Origin: a virus | Length of the DNA: 24,990 nt | IMG/VR virus record: IMGVR_UViG_3300049595_002773 | Location: 1 to 24,990 of that record | Reading direction: 5' to 3' (one strand) | Shown here: in pieces, positions 8,465-14,408 of the stretch | Layout: the number at the start of each line of letters is the position of its first letter | Position numbering within the stretch: the stretch's first letter is position 1 | The notes under the pieces: model-generated | What the model saw: the letters and a program-made list of their open reading frames with translations, nothing else | What the model was told of the DNA's origin: nothing | Database searches by the model: none | Translations under genes and position numbers: made by a program

Positions 8465-8546
8465 TCGTATCGGCAAACGTCGCTTTTTCGTCGCTTTTGG
8501 GATACGTCTCGGGGACGTGTCGCTACGCACAACGTGACGCTAGTGG
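8465..8546. other. short intergenic region between convergent genes
   Basis: This 82-base gap lies between a rightward and a leftward gene. It holds two tandem copies of CGTCGCTTTT (8478-8487 and 8489-8498) and a small ACGTC/GACGT hairpin (8503-8517). No strong intrinsic terminator with a following T-run is visible. At 8534-8550 there is GTGACGCTAGTGGCTAC, a variant of the 16-mer operator-like motif seen near the early promoters; it overlaps the 3' end of the leftward gene. Confidence 0.5.
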
Positions 8547-8756
8547 CTACTTAGTGTGCAGTCGCTCCAGCAGCGAGCGGAGCGTGTCGGCGTATTCGTG
8601 AGGCGGGTCGTCGTCGGCGTGAATGTCTGCGAAAAACTCAATCGCCTCCCGCTCCTCGGCGGTGATCTGCACCCAGCCGTAATCTGCCAGCACTTCTAGC
8701 TCATCGTCGCCTGCAACAATGCGACCGTGAGCGTGTTGCAGCCAGTGTTCGCTCAT
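8547..8756 (-). CDS. small acidic protein, ER-A-F/TLRSLLER family, unknown
   Basis: The 69-residue acidic product is read leftward. The start is supported by a GAGGG ribosome binding site about six bases upstream. Residues about 30-66 read as ITAEEREAIEF, then an acidic loop, then TLRSLLERL. The same arrangement appears at the C-terminus of the 116-residue protein encoded at 18937-19287 (LTKKERKAVAF ... TLRSLLERM), so the two are paralogous over this part. The motif is a predicted two-helix unit; function is unknown. It is the last gene of the leftward lysogeny-side group. Confidence 0.6.
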   Translation of the reverse strand: MSEHWLQHAHGRIVAGDDELEVLADYGWVQITAEEREAIEFFADIHADDDPPHEYADTLRSLLERLHTK

Positions 8757-8791
8757 TCTGCCCTCAGTTTTTTTGCTAAAAACCTTGACAC

Positions 8792-9004
8792 TCAGTCATC
8801 GAGTAACCCCGGACTGTCCCTGAGTATCTCGCGTATGTGCTCTAGGTGATGCCGCGTTTCCGGTGTCGGTTCGCCGTGCTTGAGGACGCCACGGCAATAC
8901 TGATCGACCTGCCAGATCACCGATTTGGCGTCGGCACCCTGGAGGGCGGCGGTCAGTTCGGTCTGCTCATCGGGCAGTCGGAAGCGAAGGATGACGTGAG
9001 GCAT
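8792..9004 (-). CDS. small phage protein with LRFRLPDE N-terminal motif, unknown
   Basis: I chose the ATG at 9004 (MPHVILRFRLPDEQ...), giving 70 residues. This resembles a widespread phage family that starts with an LRF-x-LPEE-like strand and continues with a helical ALQG...VIWQVDQYCRGVLKHGE segment. The family is of unknown function and is often found in early phage regions. The frame continues upstream without a stop to a TTG at 9109, directly after the integrase stop and in the same frame, but that extension lacks a good ribosome binding site and overlaps a repeated DNA segment. So the upstream start is possible but less likely. Confidence 0.55.
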   Translation of the reverse strand: MPHVILRFRLPDEQTELTAALQGADAKSVIWQVDQYCRGVLKHGEPTPETRHHLEHIREILRDSPGLLDD

Positions 9005-9024
9005 TCCAGATTCCAAAATGAGAC

Positions 9025-9093
9025 GCCGCCCGGCTGGGTCGGCGACACGGGTTATATGTCCGCTGCCTGCCAGCCGGGCGACGTATGGGCATT
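9025..9093. repeat. dispersed repeat copy A (partner at 19359-19427)
   Basis: By hand alignment, this 69-base segment matches 19359-19427 at roughly four positions in five, with two compensating one-base shifts. The best blocks are GCCGCCCGGC, GGCGACACGG, GTCCGCTGCC and GCCGGGCGACG. Both copies have the same orientation on the + strand. Each lies beside a gene with the ER-A-F/TLRSLLER motif. In all three + frames the copies differ in coding quality, so it is unclear whether a peptide or the DNA is conserved. Confidence 0.6.
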
Positions 9094-9112
9094 TGACAGA
9101 ACTGGTCAAGGG

Positions 9113-10033
9113 TCACGCGGCTGGCGGCTCGTGCGGCCTGTCGAGATCCGGCAGGTAGTCCAGGTTGGACTCCCGTCCGGTGATCTCCTCATCGTAGTAG
9201 TGGTTCTCGGCCATTTCCTCGGACGAGTGGCCCAGCTGCTTCCTGGCCGAGATCCCGGCCCGCTTCAGGTACGAGGCCGTCGATTTGCGGATGGCGTGGA
9301 ATGGCTTGTAGTCCACGCCGGCCACCCGGCAGAGCACCCGCAGGCTGTTGTACGCAGACAGCGGCTCCCGGTCGTCCAGCCAGGGCCATACGCGAGCCTC
9401 TGGCGGGCCTTTCTGGGTCGCCAGCATCTTTGCTAGGTCGGGCGTGATCGGCCGCGTAATCGTCTCCCTGTGGCCCTTGCGGGTGGCAGCCAGGAACGTC
9501 AGCGTGTGCCGCTCGAGGTCCACCTCCGACCAGCGGATCTGCAACACCGCACCGATCCTCTCGCCGGTCTGAAACATGGCCATGATTTTGGTCGGCCAGT
9601 ACCAGGCCGCCGGCACGCCCGAGACCAGGCCCTTCCGCTGCCGGCCGACCTCCACCAGCCGTACGAGCTCTTCGGCCTTGTAGGCTTTCGGCACGGGCCG
9701 CGGGACCTTCGGCCTGGCGTAGTCGGGGAACTCGATCATCTGGCCGTCTGACCGCTTCCACCGCTTCTTGGCCAGCCAGTTCCACAAGGTGCGGATGTGG
9801 GCTGAGTCTTTTGCCAAGGACGCCGGGCTGATTAATTTCCAGCGTGAGTGCTGGGTGACACGCCGCCACCGCAGAAACTTGGCGATCGTCAGATCGTCGA
9901 GGTCGTCTACAGTCGGCTCCCGGCCCAGGAAGTCCCGCAGGCGGGCCAGCGTTGCCACGTACATCGCCACCGTCCGGTCGCACAGGTCCTTGTGTGGGGC
10001 AAATCGGTCAATCAACAGGTCTTTCAGCTGCAT
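9113..10033 (-). CDS. int: tyrosine recombinase (phage integrase)
   Basis: This 306-residue site-specific recombinase would integrate and excise the phage genome at an attachment site. The start is the ATG at 10033, because AGAGGAG lies directly upstream; an in-frame ATG 60 bases further up lacks a site. The N-terminal part (residues about 1-110) is the SAM-like core-binding domain. The catalytic domain shows Arg I in TGERIGAVL (about residue 159), a Lys in ATRKGH, His-x-x-Arg in FHAIRKS (about 245-248), LGHSS (His about 268) and the nucleophilic Tyr in ENHYYDEE (about 278). All essential residues are present, so it should be active. It reads leftward, divergent from the HTH gene at 10348, with a shared control region between them. 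Confidence 0.92.
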   Translation of the reverse strand: MQLKDLLIDRFAPHKDLCDRTVAMYVATLARLRDFLGREPTVDDLDDLTIAKFLRWRRVTQHSRWKLISPASLAKDSAHIRTLWNWLAKKRWKRSDGQMIEFPDYARPKVPRPVPKAYKAEELVRLVEVGRQRKGLVSGVPAAWYWPTKIMAMFQTGERIGAVLQIRWSEVDLERHTLTFLAATRKGHRETITRPITPDLAKMLATQKGPPEARVWPWLDDREPLSAYNSLRVLCRVAGVDYKPFHAIRKSTASYLKRAGISARKQLGHSSEEMAENHYYDEEITGRESNLDYLPDLDRPHEPPAA

Positions 10034-10109
10034 CTTCGCTCTCCTCTTTGGTGTTTGAGGGGCGATCCTAGCGGGTAGTGTACAGACGTTCAAGTTTTCG
10101 GCTCAAGGG

Positions 10110-10302
10110 TACGGACCAAGGTTGGCCGTCCGCTCAATCCGCTTGAAACTCTGCACACCTTGTACAGAGGTTCAATCTGCACCCCATCCGCTAGAACAAT
10201 CGCCCCATTTGGGATGAGGTGATAGTGTACAGCGTTTCCAGTGAACGGAGCAAAGCAGGAATCCGAAGCGGCGCCTACCTCGTGAAATACGGACCAAGGT
10301 TG
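10110..10302 (+). repeat. pair of 15-bp direct repeats TACGGACCAAGGTTG
   Basis: Identical copies lie at 10110-10124 and 10288-10302, with starts 178 bases apart. They bracket the TGTACAG-type dyad and one single copy. Such a bracketed arrangement suggests a protein-binding array, for example Int arm-type or Xis/repressor sites. The identity is seen directly; the role is inferred. Confidence 0.8.
10143..10175. promoter_or_regulatory. 33-bp dyad in the int region (candidate Int core or operator)
   Basis: TTGAAACTCTGCACA (10143-10157) and TGTACAGAGGTTCAA (10161-10175) are inverted 15-mers separated by CCT; 13 of 15 positions pair. Related single copies lie at 10079-10093 (TGTACAGACGTTCAA) and 10226-10240 (TGTACAGCGTTTCCA). 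Tyrosine recombinase core sites are inverted arms of 11-13 bp around a 6-8 bp crossover, and this dyad, taken with slightly shorter arms, has a comparable shape. A repressor operator is an equal alternative. Confidence 0.55.
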
Positions 10303-10313
10303 TCCGCGTATGT

Positions 10314-10341
10314 TTGACACTAGAACCGCTAGCGTTACATT
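10314..10341 (+). promoter_or_regulatory. promoter P0 with embedded operator-like 16-mer, upstream of HTH gene
   Basis: -35 is TTGACA (10314-10319), the spacer is 16 bp and -10 is TACATT (10336-10341). GAACCGCTAGCGTTAC (10323-10338), a near-perfect palindrome around GCTAGC, starts four bases after the -35 box and covers the spacer and part of the -10 box. The ATG at 10348 lies where transcription would start, so the mRNA may be leaderless. Confidence 0.65.
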
Positions 10342-10347
10342 GCAGGA

Positions 10348-10611
10348 ATGATTGCCGTGGCCTCGCCAGACAAAGAATGGATCACAGTCGCCGAAGCAGT
10401 GAAGCTCTGCGGCTGCACCGAGGGCTACATCCGGCGGCTCTTGATCGCCGAGGATCCCCGGCTGACCGGCTGGAAGGCCGGCCAGCGGGCTTGGCTGGTC
10501 AAGCGGGCCGACGCCGTGGCCCTCAAGGCCAGCCTGTCCACCCGCTCTGTCGGCAGGCGGGCCGAGAAGCCGGCGGCACCCAAGCCCAGCCGCAAGCGGA
10601 AGCCCTCGTAA
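10348..10611 (+). CDS. excisionase/MerR-like HTH DNA-binding protein
   Basis: The 87-residue product has an N-terminal winged-helix DNA-binding domain of the excisionase/MerR type (residues about 10-60): EWITVAEAVKLCGCTEGYIRRLL is the helix-turn-helix, and the wing and recognition area follow with GWKAGQRAWLVKRADAVAL. The C-terminus is a Lys/Arg/Pro-rich tail. It is divergent from the integrase across a repeat-rich region, the classic place for Xis or a small lysogeny regulator. It may direct excision, repress the early promoters or do both. AGGA lies too close to the ATG to be a normal ribosome binding site, consistent with leaderless translation from P0. Confidence 0.7.
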   Translation: MIAVASPDKEWITVAEAVKLCGCTEGYIRRLLIAEDPRLTGWKAGQRAWLVKRADAVALKASLSTRSVGRRAEKPAAPKPSRKRKPS

Positions 10612-10654
10612 TCCTCGAGGAAAGCCGCACCCAAAGAAATCTTCTCAAGAGCCC

Positions 10655-10682
10655 TTGCACGAAGTAACGATAACGGTACACT
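10655..10682 (+). promoter_or_regulatory. promoter P1 with embedded operator-like 16-mer
   Basis: -35 is TTGCAC (10655-10660), the spacer is 16 bp and -10 is TACACT (10677-10682). GTAACGATAACGGTAC (10664-10679) starts four bases after the -35 box, as in P0 and P2. It should drive the gene at 10735. The rest of the 10612-10734 gap holds a small CCTCGAGG palindrome (10615-10622) but no clear terminator. Confidence 0.65.
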
Positions 10683-10734
10683 AGGGCCGAGCGAGCAACC
10701 GAGACTCGCGGACCTCAAGCAGAAAGACGAAACT

Positions 10735-11019
10735 ATGAGCTCTAGTAAGTACCTTCGCCAGCAGATCGACGGCATGGCTTCCGGCGAGTGCCGCTACATC
10801 GGCCGCCCAGACGTTCACGTTTACTGCCATAACCCGCTCGTGCGAATCACTGGCATTGACGGCCGGGAACGGTGGCAGCGGCAGCCTGGGGCTGCTCGCT
10901 ACAGCGTTGCGTGCCCAGCGGCTGGCCTGCGGTACGGCACTTGGGTTACGGCCTCCGAGGCCGCAAGCACCGTCGGCGGCATCCTGCAGGGCTTTGCCGT
11001 CACGGTTAGCGCTGCCTGA
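10735..11019 (+). CDS. early small protein, unknown
   Basis: The 94-residue soluble product has no recognised domain. It opens with a helix (SKYLRQQIDGMAS) and continues with strands rich in Tyr, His and Cys (YIGRPDVHVYCHNPL; Cys near residue 67). A Gly/Ala-rich segment near the end could be a short helix. It lies directly behind promoter P1, so it is probably the first gene of the rightward early transcript. The ribosome binding site is purine-rich (AGAAAGACGAA) but not canonical. A regulatory or host-takeover role is typical of this position, but nothing in the sequence proves it. Confidence 0.55.
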   Translation: MSSSKYLRQQIDGMASGECRYIGRPDVHVYCHNPLVRITGIDGRERWQRQPGAARYSVACPAAGLRYGTWVTASEAASTVGGILQGFAVTVSAA

Positions 11020-11090
11020 AAACACGACTCGCCTGCCGGCCGCAGTGCCAGCGGGCTCACAGGATTCTCTCGGCCAAGGAGGGCTAAGCG

Positions 11091-11234
11091 GTGAAACAGA
11101 AACTCGACCGGCTGATTCAAGCCCTCGTCTTCATCCGCCTCGGCCAGCAGCTGGGCACTGACTCGGACCTCGCCCAGGCGATCGCCAAGTGCATCGACCT
11201 GGTTGTTTCCACGCTCTCCCGATTTCTTGCTTGA
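11091..11234 (+). CDS. 47-residue small helical protein
   Basis: A short GTG-started frame has a textbook ribosome binding site (AAGGAGGG at 11076-11083, seven bases before the start). The product is one or two amphipathic helices: KQKLDRLIQALVFIRL, then DSDLAQAIAKCIDLVVSTLSRFLA. The strong initiation signal in DNA with few such sites makes this a real gene. Function is unknown. Its stop codon lies within the -35 box of promoter P2. Confidence 0.7.
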   Translation: MKQKLDRLIQALVFIRLGQQLGTDSDLAQAIAKCIDLVVSTLSRFLA

Positions 11235-11285
11235 CAGAAGTAACGCTATCCGTACTCTCTCGCACCCAAGTGACGTTAGCGGCAC
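11231..11285 (+). promoter_or_regulatory. promoter P2 with two operator-like 16-mers
   Basis: -35 is TTGACA (11231-11236), the spacer is 16 bp and -10 is TACTCT (11253-11258). GTAACGCTATCCGTAC (11240-11255) starts four bases after the -35 box. A second copy, GTGACGTTAGCGGCAC (11270-11285), starts exactly 30 bp further on, about three helical turns, and lacks good promoter hexamers. The paired spacing fits cooperative repressor binding. Confidence 0.65.
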
Positions 11286-11354
11286 ACGCAAACCCACGAG
11301 TGATGAACGCAGTTTCTAGTCCTCATTTCGCCAACTGGAATCCCTATCCACTAA

Positions 11355-11382
11355 TTGACTCACAACTGGTCAGACGTACACT
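11355..11382 (+). promoter_or_regulatory. promoter P3 upstream of the 81-residue gene
   Basis: -35 is TTGACT (11355-11360), the spacer is 16 bp and -10 is TACACT (11377-11382), the same box as P1. The 16-mer operator is absent here, so this promoter may be constitutive or under other control. It lies 30 bases upstream of an ATG with an AAAGGAG site. Confidence 0.55.
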
Positions 11383-11412
11383 TCCACCCCACAAGCAAAG
11401 GAGACGAACTAC

Positions 11413-11658
11413 ATGGATGCTCATGATCGTGAATACGCCGGAGCCGTCGCCGGGATGTCAGAAACCTACGGCAGCGACGTGAACGCCTTTGCCATCGGCA
11501 CGGGAGTCACCTTCCGCCTCGCCGGCTGGCCTCATAGCTCGTTCGACGACGGCGATGTGATCGGCCACCACAACGGCAAGCTGCTCGTCGAGACCGCCGA
11601 CGACATCGTGGAGGTCGACCCGCGGGCGTGGCCCGAGGGCAACGTACTGCCCTGGTAA
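11413..11658 (+). CDS. small acidic protein, unknown
   Basis: The 81-residue product has a net negative charge. The N-terminal half is polar (DREYAGAVAGMSETYGSDV). The C-terminal half looks like a small beta-barrel: VTFRLAGW, DGDVIGHHNGKLLVETADDIVEVDPRAW, where the alternating hydrophobic and polar pattern suggests an SH3- or KOW-like fold. The start is supported by AAAGGAG. It is placed between promoters P2/P3 and the recombination ATPase. I do not recognise a family. The following 141-base gap holds no obvious gene, only a ribosome binding site for the ATPase. Confidence 0.6.
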   Translation: MDAHDREYAGAVAGMSETYGSDVNAFAIGTGVTFRLAGWPHSSFDDGDVIGHHNGKLLVETADDIVEVDPRAWPEGNVLPW

Positions 11659-11799
11659 TCGCACAGGAACGGCCAGCGGTGGAACCGTTGGTCGGAAGGA
11701 GCGGCGACGGAGTCGCCAGCAGCAAGGACGCACAGTATTGCCCGCCGAGCAGGAAGCGGAGCGGGTTTCCAGATTCGCGAAACACGAAAGGACACGGAA

Positions 11800-12756
11800 A
11801 TGGCAGTGAACATCAGAAAGGCCCGTCGCAGTGCCACAAAACTGCGGCTTTTGTTGGAAGGCCCAAGCGGATCAGGCAAGACGTACGGTGGCCTGACAGT
11901 TACCAAGGGACTTGGCTGTCAGCACGTCATCGTTATCGACACCGAACAGGGATCGTCGGACCTCTACGACTCCATCCTCCCGTTTGACGTGATCGACCTT
12001 TCGCCGCCGTTCACGCCAGAGAAGTACATCGAAGCCATCGAGGCTGCCGAGCAGGCTGGAGCCGACTGCATCATTATCGATTCCATCTCGCACGAGTGGA
12101 ACGGAAAAGGCGGCTGCCTCGAGCTGGTCGACGAGATTGCCAGGGCCAAGTTCAAGGGAAACACCTGGTCGGCCTATAGCGAGATCACGCCGCGGCACCG
12201 GGCGTTTATCGACAGGATGCTGCGGTCGTCTGCCCACATCATCGCGACCACACGCAGCAAGACCGAGACCGCCCAGGTGAACGAGGGTGGTCGCACCAAG
12301 GTCGTGAAACTCGGCATGAAGGCGGAGACCAGGGACGGCGTCGAGTACGAGTTCACGACTTGCCTCAGCTTGGTTCACGACGGCCACTTTGCCGTCGCGT
12401 CCAAGGATCGCACCGGCTTGTTCTCTGGCGATCCCAAGCCAATCACCGTGGATACCGGCAAACGGCTGGCCGATTGGCTGGCCGGCGGGCTCCCGTCCCC
12501 TGTGGCGTCGGCGCCGACGCCTGCAAGAACTGCCGACGCTACCGGCGGTACAGGGGCCGGCCAGCCTGCCCGAGGCGGCTGGCTGGAGCGTGTGAACACC
12601 GCGGCCACCGTCGAGGAGCTCGGCACCATCGGCGATGAGGCGGACGAGGCCGTGTCGACCGGCGAGTTGTCGCCCACTCAGCGGGCGCGGCTCGACAAGC
12701 AGATCACCATACGCCACCAGCAGATCGAGCCGGAGGTGGCGAATGGCGTGGCATGA
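11800..12756 (+). CDS. RecA-like AAA ATPase (Sak4-type recombination protein)
   Basis: The 318-residue product is a P-loop ATPase. Walker A is GPSGSGKT (residues 21-28), a Walker B-like strand is CIIIDS (about residues 89-94), and a following segment (SHEWNGKGG) may sense nucleotide. The C-terminal 100 residues are a Pro/Ala/Thr linker and a short helical domain, probably for protein contacts. Phage RecA-core ATPases of this Sak4/AAA_24 group help single-strand annealing, usually with a phage SSB; such an SSB-like gene follows at 12809. It would act in recombination-dependent replication. AAAGGA lies about seven bases before the ATG. Confidence 0.8.
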   Translation: MAVNIRKARRSATKLRLLLEGPSGSGKTYGGLTVTKGLGCQHVIVIDTEQGSSDLYDSILPFDVIDLSPPFTPEKYIEAIEAAEQAGADCIIIDSISHEWNGKGGCLELVDEIARAKFKGNTWSAYSEITPRHRAFIDRMLRSSAHIIATTRSKTETAQVNEGGRTKVVKLGMKAETRDGVEYEFTTCLSLVHDGHFAVASKDRTGLFSGDPKPITVDTGKRLADWLAGGLPSPVASAPTPARTADATGGTGAGQPARGGWLERVNTAATVEELGTIGDEADEAVSTGELSPTQRARLDKQITIRHQQIEPEVANGVA

Positions 12757-12808
12757 CTCGTGGGCATCGATGAAGCGGAAGAAACCACCACAGGAGAGGA
12801 ACGACGAT

Positions 12809-13303
12809 ATGGATATCGAATGGACGATGGACGAGGCGGCGGACGTACACGGCACGAGGCCCGAGGAGTACGACATCGTCCCGGTCGGCACCCACCGGCT
12901 GAAGATCGTGTCGGCCGAGGTAGGCCCGAACCAGTGGAAGACGGATGAGAAGGTCAACCCTGACGGCATCTGTCTGAAGCTGCGGCTTGAGCTCGACGCC
13001 ACCCACAAGCACATCTACCACGACCTGCCAAAGCACCGCCCGTACATGGGCGCCGAGTTGGCCAAGGCAATCGGCCTGGAAGCCGACGGCAACACGCTGC
13101 GAGTGTCGCCCGAGGCTGTGCTCGGCCAGGTGGTGATCGCCATGGTCGAGCACTACACGAGCAAGGCCGGCAAGGTCAGCGCCGTGATCAAGAAGTACCT
13201 GCCTGGGCCTGTGCCGCCGCAGGCCGCCAAGCCGGCACGAACTCCGGCAGCAAAGGTGCGGGCGGCGTCGCCTGCGATCGGCTCCGACGACATCCCGTTC
13301 TAG
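12809..13303 (+). CDS. SSB-like DUF669-type single-stranded DNA-binding protein
   Basis: I chose the ATG at 12809 (MDIEWTMDEAAD...), supported by AGGAGAGGA; longer frames begin inside the preceding gene. The 164-residue product has an OB-like beta core (VGTHRLKIVSAEVG ... ICLKLRLELD ... VVIAMVEHYTSKAGKVSAVIKKYLPG), a Pro/Ala-rich linker and an acidic C-terminal tip DDIPF. That tip is the hallmark of bacterial and phage SSB, used to recruit partner proteins. With the ATPase just upstream this forms a recombination pair. The DUF669/SSB assignment rests on layout and tail, not on a search. Confidence 0.75.
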   Translation: MDIEWTMDEAADVHGTRPEEYDIVPVGTHRLKIVSAEVGPNQWKTDEKVNPDGICLKLRLELDATHKHIYHDLPKHRPYMGAELAKAIGLEADGNTLRVSPEAVLGQVVIAMVEHYTSKAGKVSAVIKKYLPGPVPPQAAKPARTPAAKVRAASPAIGSDDIPF

Positions 13304-13312
13304 GAGCAACAC

Positions 13313-13543
13313 ATGAGCAACCAACTCGCAGACGTAGGGCACGTTCGCTACGTGAGGAAATGGCTGAAACACAACGCCGAGCGGATTGCCGCAGCGGTCG
13401 AGCCGCCTGAAAAGGTGGACCAACACCTGAGCGGTGCTGACTTCGTGCGGTGGCTGGAAAAGCTCATGGAGTCGCATCAGCGAGTGTGCCAACAGGAGTA
13501 CGACCGATCAGGACGGATCGGGCCGGTTTGGACCGGCGACTAG
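13313..13543 (+). CDS. small helical protein, unknown
   Basis: The 76-residue product is helical with a positive N-terminal half (VRYVRKWLKHNAERIAAAVE) and a Trp-containing second helix (DFVRWLEKLMESHQRVCQQEYD). AGGAGCAACAC precedes the ATG, a good initiation signal. It lies ten bases after the SSB gene. No family is recognised; a small helical partner of the recombination proteins is possible. Confidence 0.6.
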   Translation: MSNQLADVGHVRYVRKWLKHNAERIAAAVEPPEKVDQHLSGADFVRWLEKLMESHQRVCQQEYDRSGRIGPVWTGD

Positions 13544-13613
13544 AAGACTGACAAACAGCGAGACGTTGGTGGGCGTGTTGCCCGTTGTTCGATGGTTCCA
13601 AGGAGGGATCTAC

Positions 13614-13928
13614 ATGAGATTCGCAATGTTGATGGTTTGTGTGCTGTCGTGCTGTGCTGCCACGGCCAAGGCCGAGCAGGTGATCACGGTAACGACGATC
13701 GTTTCGGCGCAGGAAGCGGCCGAGCGTATGGCCCGTACCGGCGTGCTGGCGCATTGCGGCCGGGCTGGAGGCCGTCGGGAGGGAATCGGCTTCTCCTCGA
13801 GCTCGCCGGACGCTGCGTTCCGCAGCTGCTGCTTCTACCAGGACGCCCAGCGTGGGCGCTACCGCATTGTCGAACGAGGCGTGGCCCGCGGGCCTCGCGG
13901 TTGGTTCGCAGTGATTCGCTACGAGTGA
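13614..13928 (+). CDS. secreted Cys-containing small protein
   Basis: The start is the ATG at 13614, because AAGGAGG lies directly upstream (13600-13606); longer in-frame starts overlap the previous gene. The 104-residue product has a clear Sec signal peptide (MRFAMLMVCVLSCCAATAKA, cleavage expected after about residue 20). The mature part is Ser/Gly/Arg-rich, with Cys residues near 52 and a CC pair near 76, so a disulphide is possible. It ends in the strand YRIVERGVARGPRGWFAVIRYE, written here only as positions 83-104. An exported early phage protein suggests an envelope or superinfection role, but no family is recognised. Confidence 0.6.
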   Translation: MRFAMLMVCVLSCCAATAKAEQVITVTTIVSAQEAAERMARTGVLAHCGRAGGRREGIGFSSSSPDAAFRSCCFYQDAQRGRYRIVERGVARGPRGWFAVIRYE

Positions 13929-14096
13929 TCGACGGACCGGCCCACCCTGGCCGCAGCGGCGTCTGCATCCGCCGCACGGGTCGTCTCGCGGGCGTGACGC
14001 CATACCACCGCAGTTCGGGCTGGGAAGCCTTCCCCGGTGACCGAGCCGTATGCCGCACGACACGCGGCCAATACACCAAAGACGAGGAGAGCACGA
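13929..14096. other. 168-base gap without a confident gene
   Basis: This interval separates the secreted protein gene from the winged-helix gene. A GTG-started frame continues from 13925 out of the previous gene and through the next one, but it has no ribosome binding site and runs antiphase to the better-supported gene at 14097. I see no repeat or terminator. Only the GAGGAG site at 14083-14088 is clear. Confidence 0.5.
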
Positions 14097-14408
14097 ATGA
14101 GCGACTACTACCCAGACACGATCGCCACGCTGCCGCTGTTCGCAGCCGCCAGGGCATCAGGCCCGGCGACATCGCACGCGGCTGCAGAACAGGCCGGCGG
14201 TTTGGCTACGCGGCACCAGCGGCAGATCCTCGCGGCGCTGCTCGACGGCCCGGCTGGGGCCAGCGGCATCGCGGCACGGTGCGGGCTGCTGCCTCACCAG
14301 ATCGGCAAGCGGATCCACGAGCTGGCCAAGGCTGGCCGGATCGTGGAGACGGGCAGGACCGTGACGAGCTCGAGCGGTAGGGGCGAGAGGGAATGGAGGA
14401 CTGCATGA
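14097..14408 (+). CDS. MarR-like winged-helix DNA-binding protein
   Basis: The start is the ATG at 14097 (MSDYYPD...), supported by GAGGAG. The 103-residue product has a polar N-terminus and a winged helix-turn-helix from about residue 38: RHQRQILAALLDGPAGASGIAARCGLLPHQIGKRIHELAKAGRIVETGR (given only by its ends, residues 38-86). A one-domain regulator of this size may act on phage or host promoters. The stop is overlapped by the next ATG (ATGA), and the GGAGG site for that gene lies inside this one. Confidence 0.65.
   Translation: MSDYYPDTIATLPLFAAARASGPATSHAAAEQAGGLATRHQRQILAALLDGPAGASGIAARCGLLPHQIGKRIHELAKAGRIVETGRTVTSSSGRGEREWRTA

Larger units (their letters stand above)
10034..10347. 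promoter_or_regulatory. divergent int / HTH-gene control region
   Basis: No convincing gene lies in this 314-base interval. It holds a 15-bp perfect direct repeat, four copies of a TGTACAG-type 15-mer (one pair arranged as a dyad) and a rightward promoter. On the - strand TACACT (10082-10077) is a possible -10 box for the integrase with a weak TTGAGC 18 bases further up. A 76-codon leftward frame here is not believable as a gene: it spans the repeats and has no ribosome binding site. The layout is that of an attP/regulatory region; no crossover core can be proved without the bacterial site. Confidence 0.65.

Noticed and set aside
8503-8517. Hairpin ACGTC/GACGT as a terminator
   Set aside because: A 5-bp stem without a T-run is too weak for an intrinsic terminator.
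8785-8790. TTGACA as a promoter -35 box
   Set aside because: No -10 box with a 16-18 bp spacer follows on the + strand, and it lies at the 3' end of a leftward gene.
9113-10093. Longer integrase start at 10093
   Set aside because: The in-frame ATG at 10033 has an AGAGGAG site, and the extra residues run into the direct-repeat region.
10090-10320. 76-codon leftward frame upstream of the integrase
   Set aside because: It spans the repeat-rich control region, has no ribosome binding site and shows no domain.
12635-12808. Upstream extension of the SSB-like gene
   Set aside because: The extra 58 residues are Arg/Ser-rich and overlap the ATPase gene out of frame. A strong ribosome binding site precedes the ATG at 12809.
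11872-13014. Leftward open frame of 380 codons
   Set aside because: It lies antisense to the ATPase and SSB-like genes, whose motifs are clear. Its composition is that of a frame shadow.
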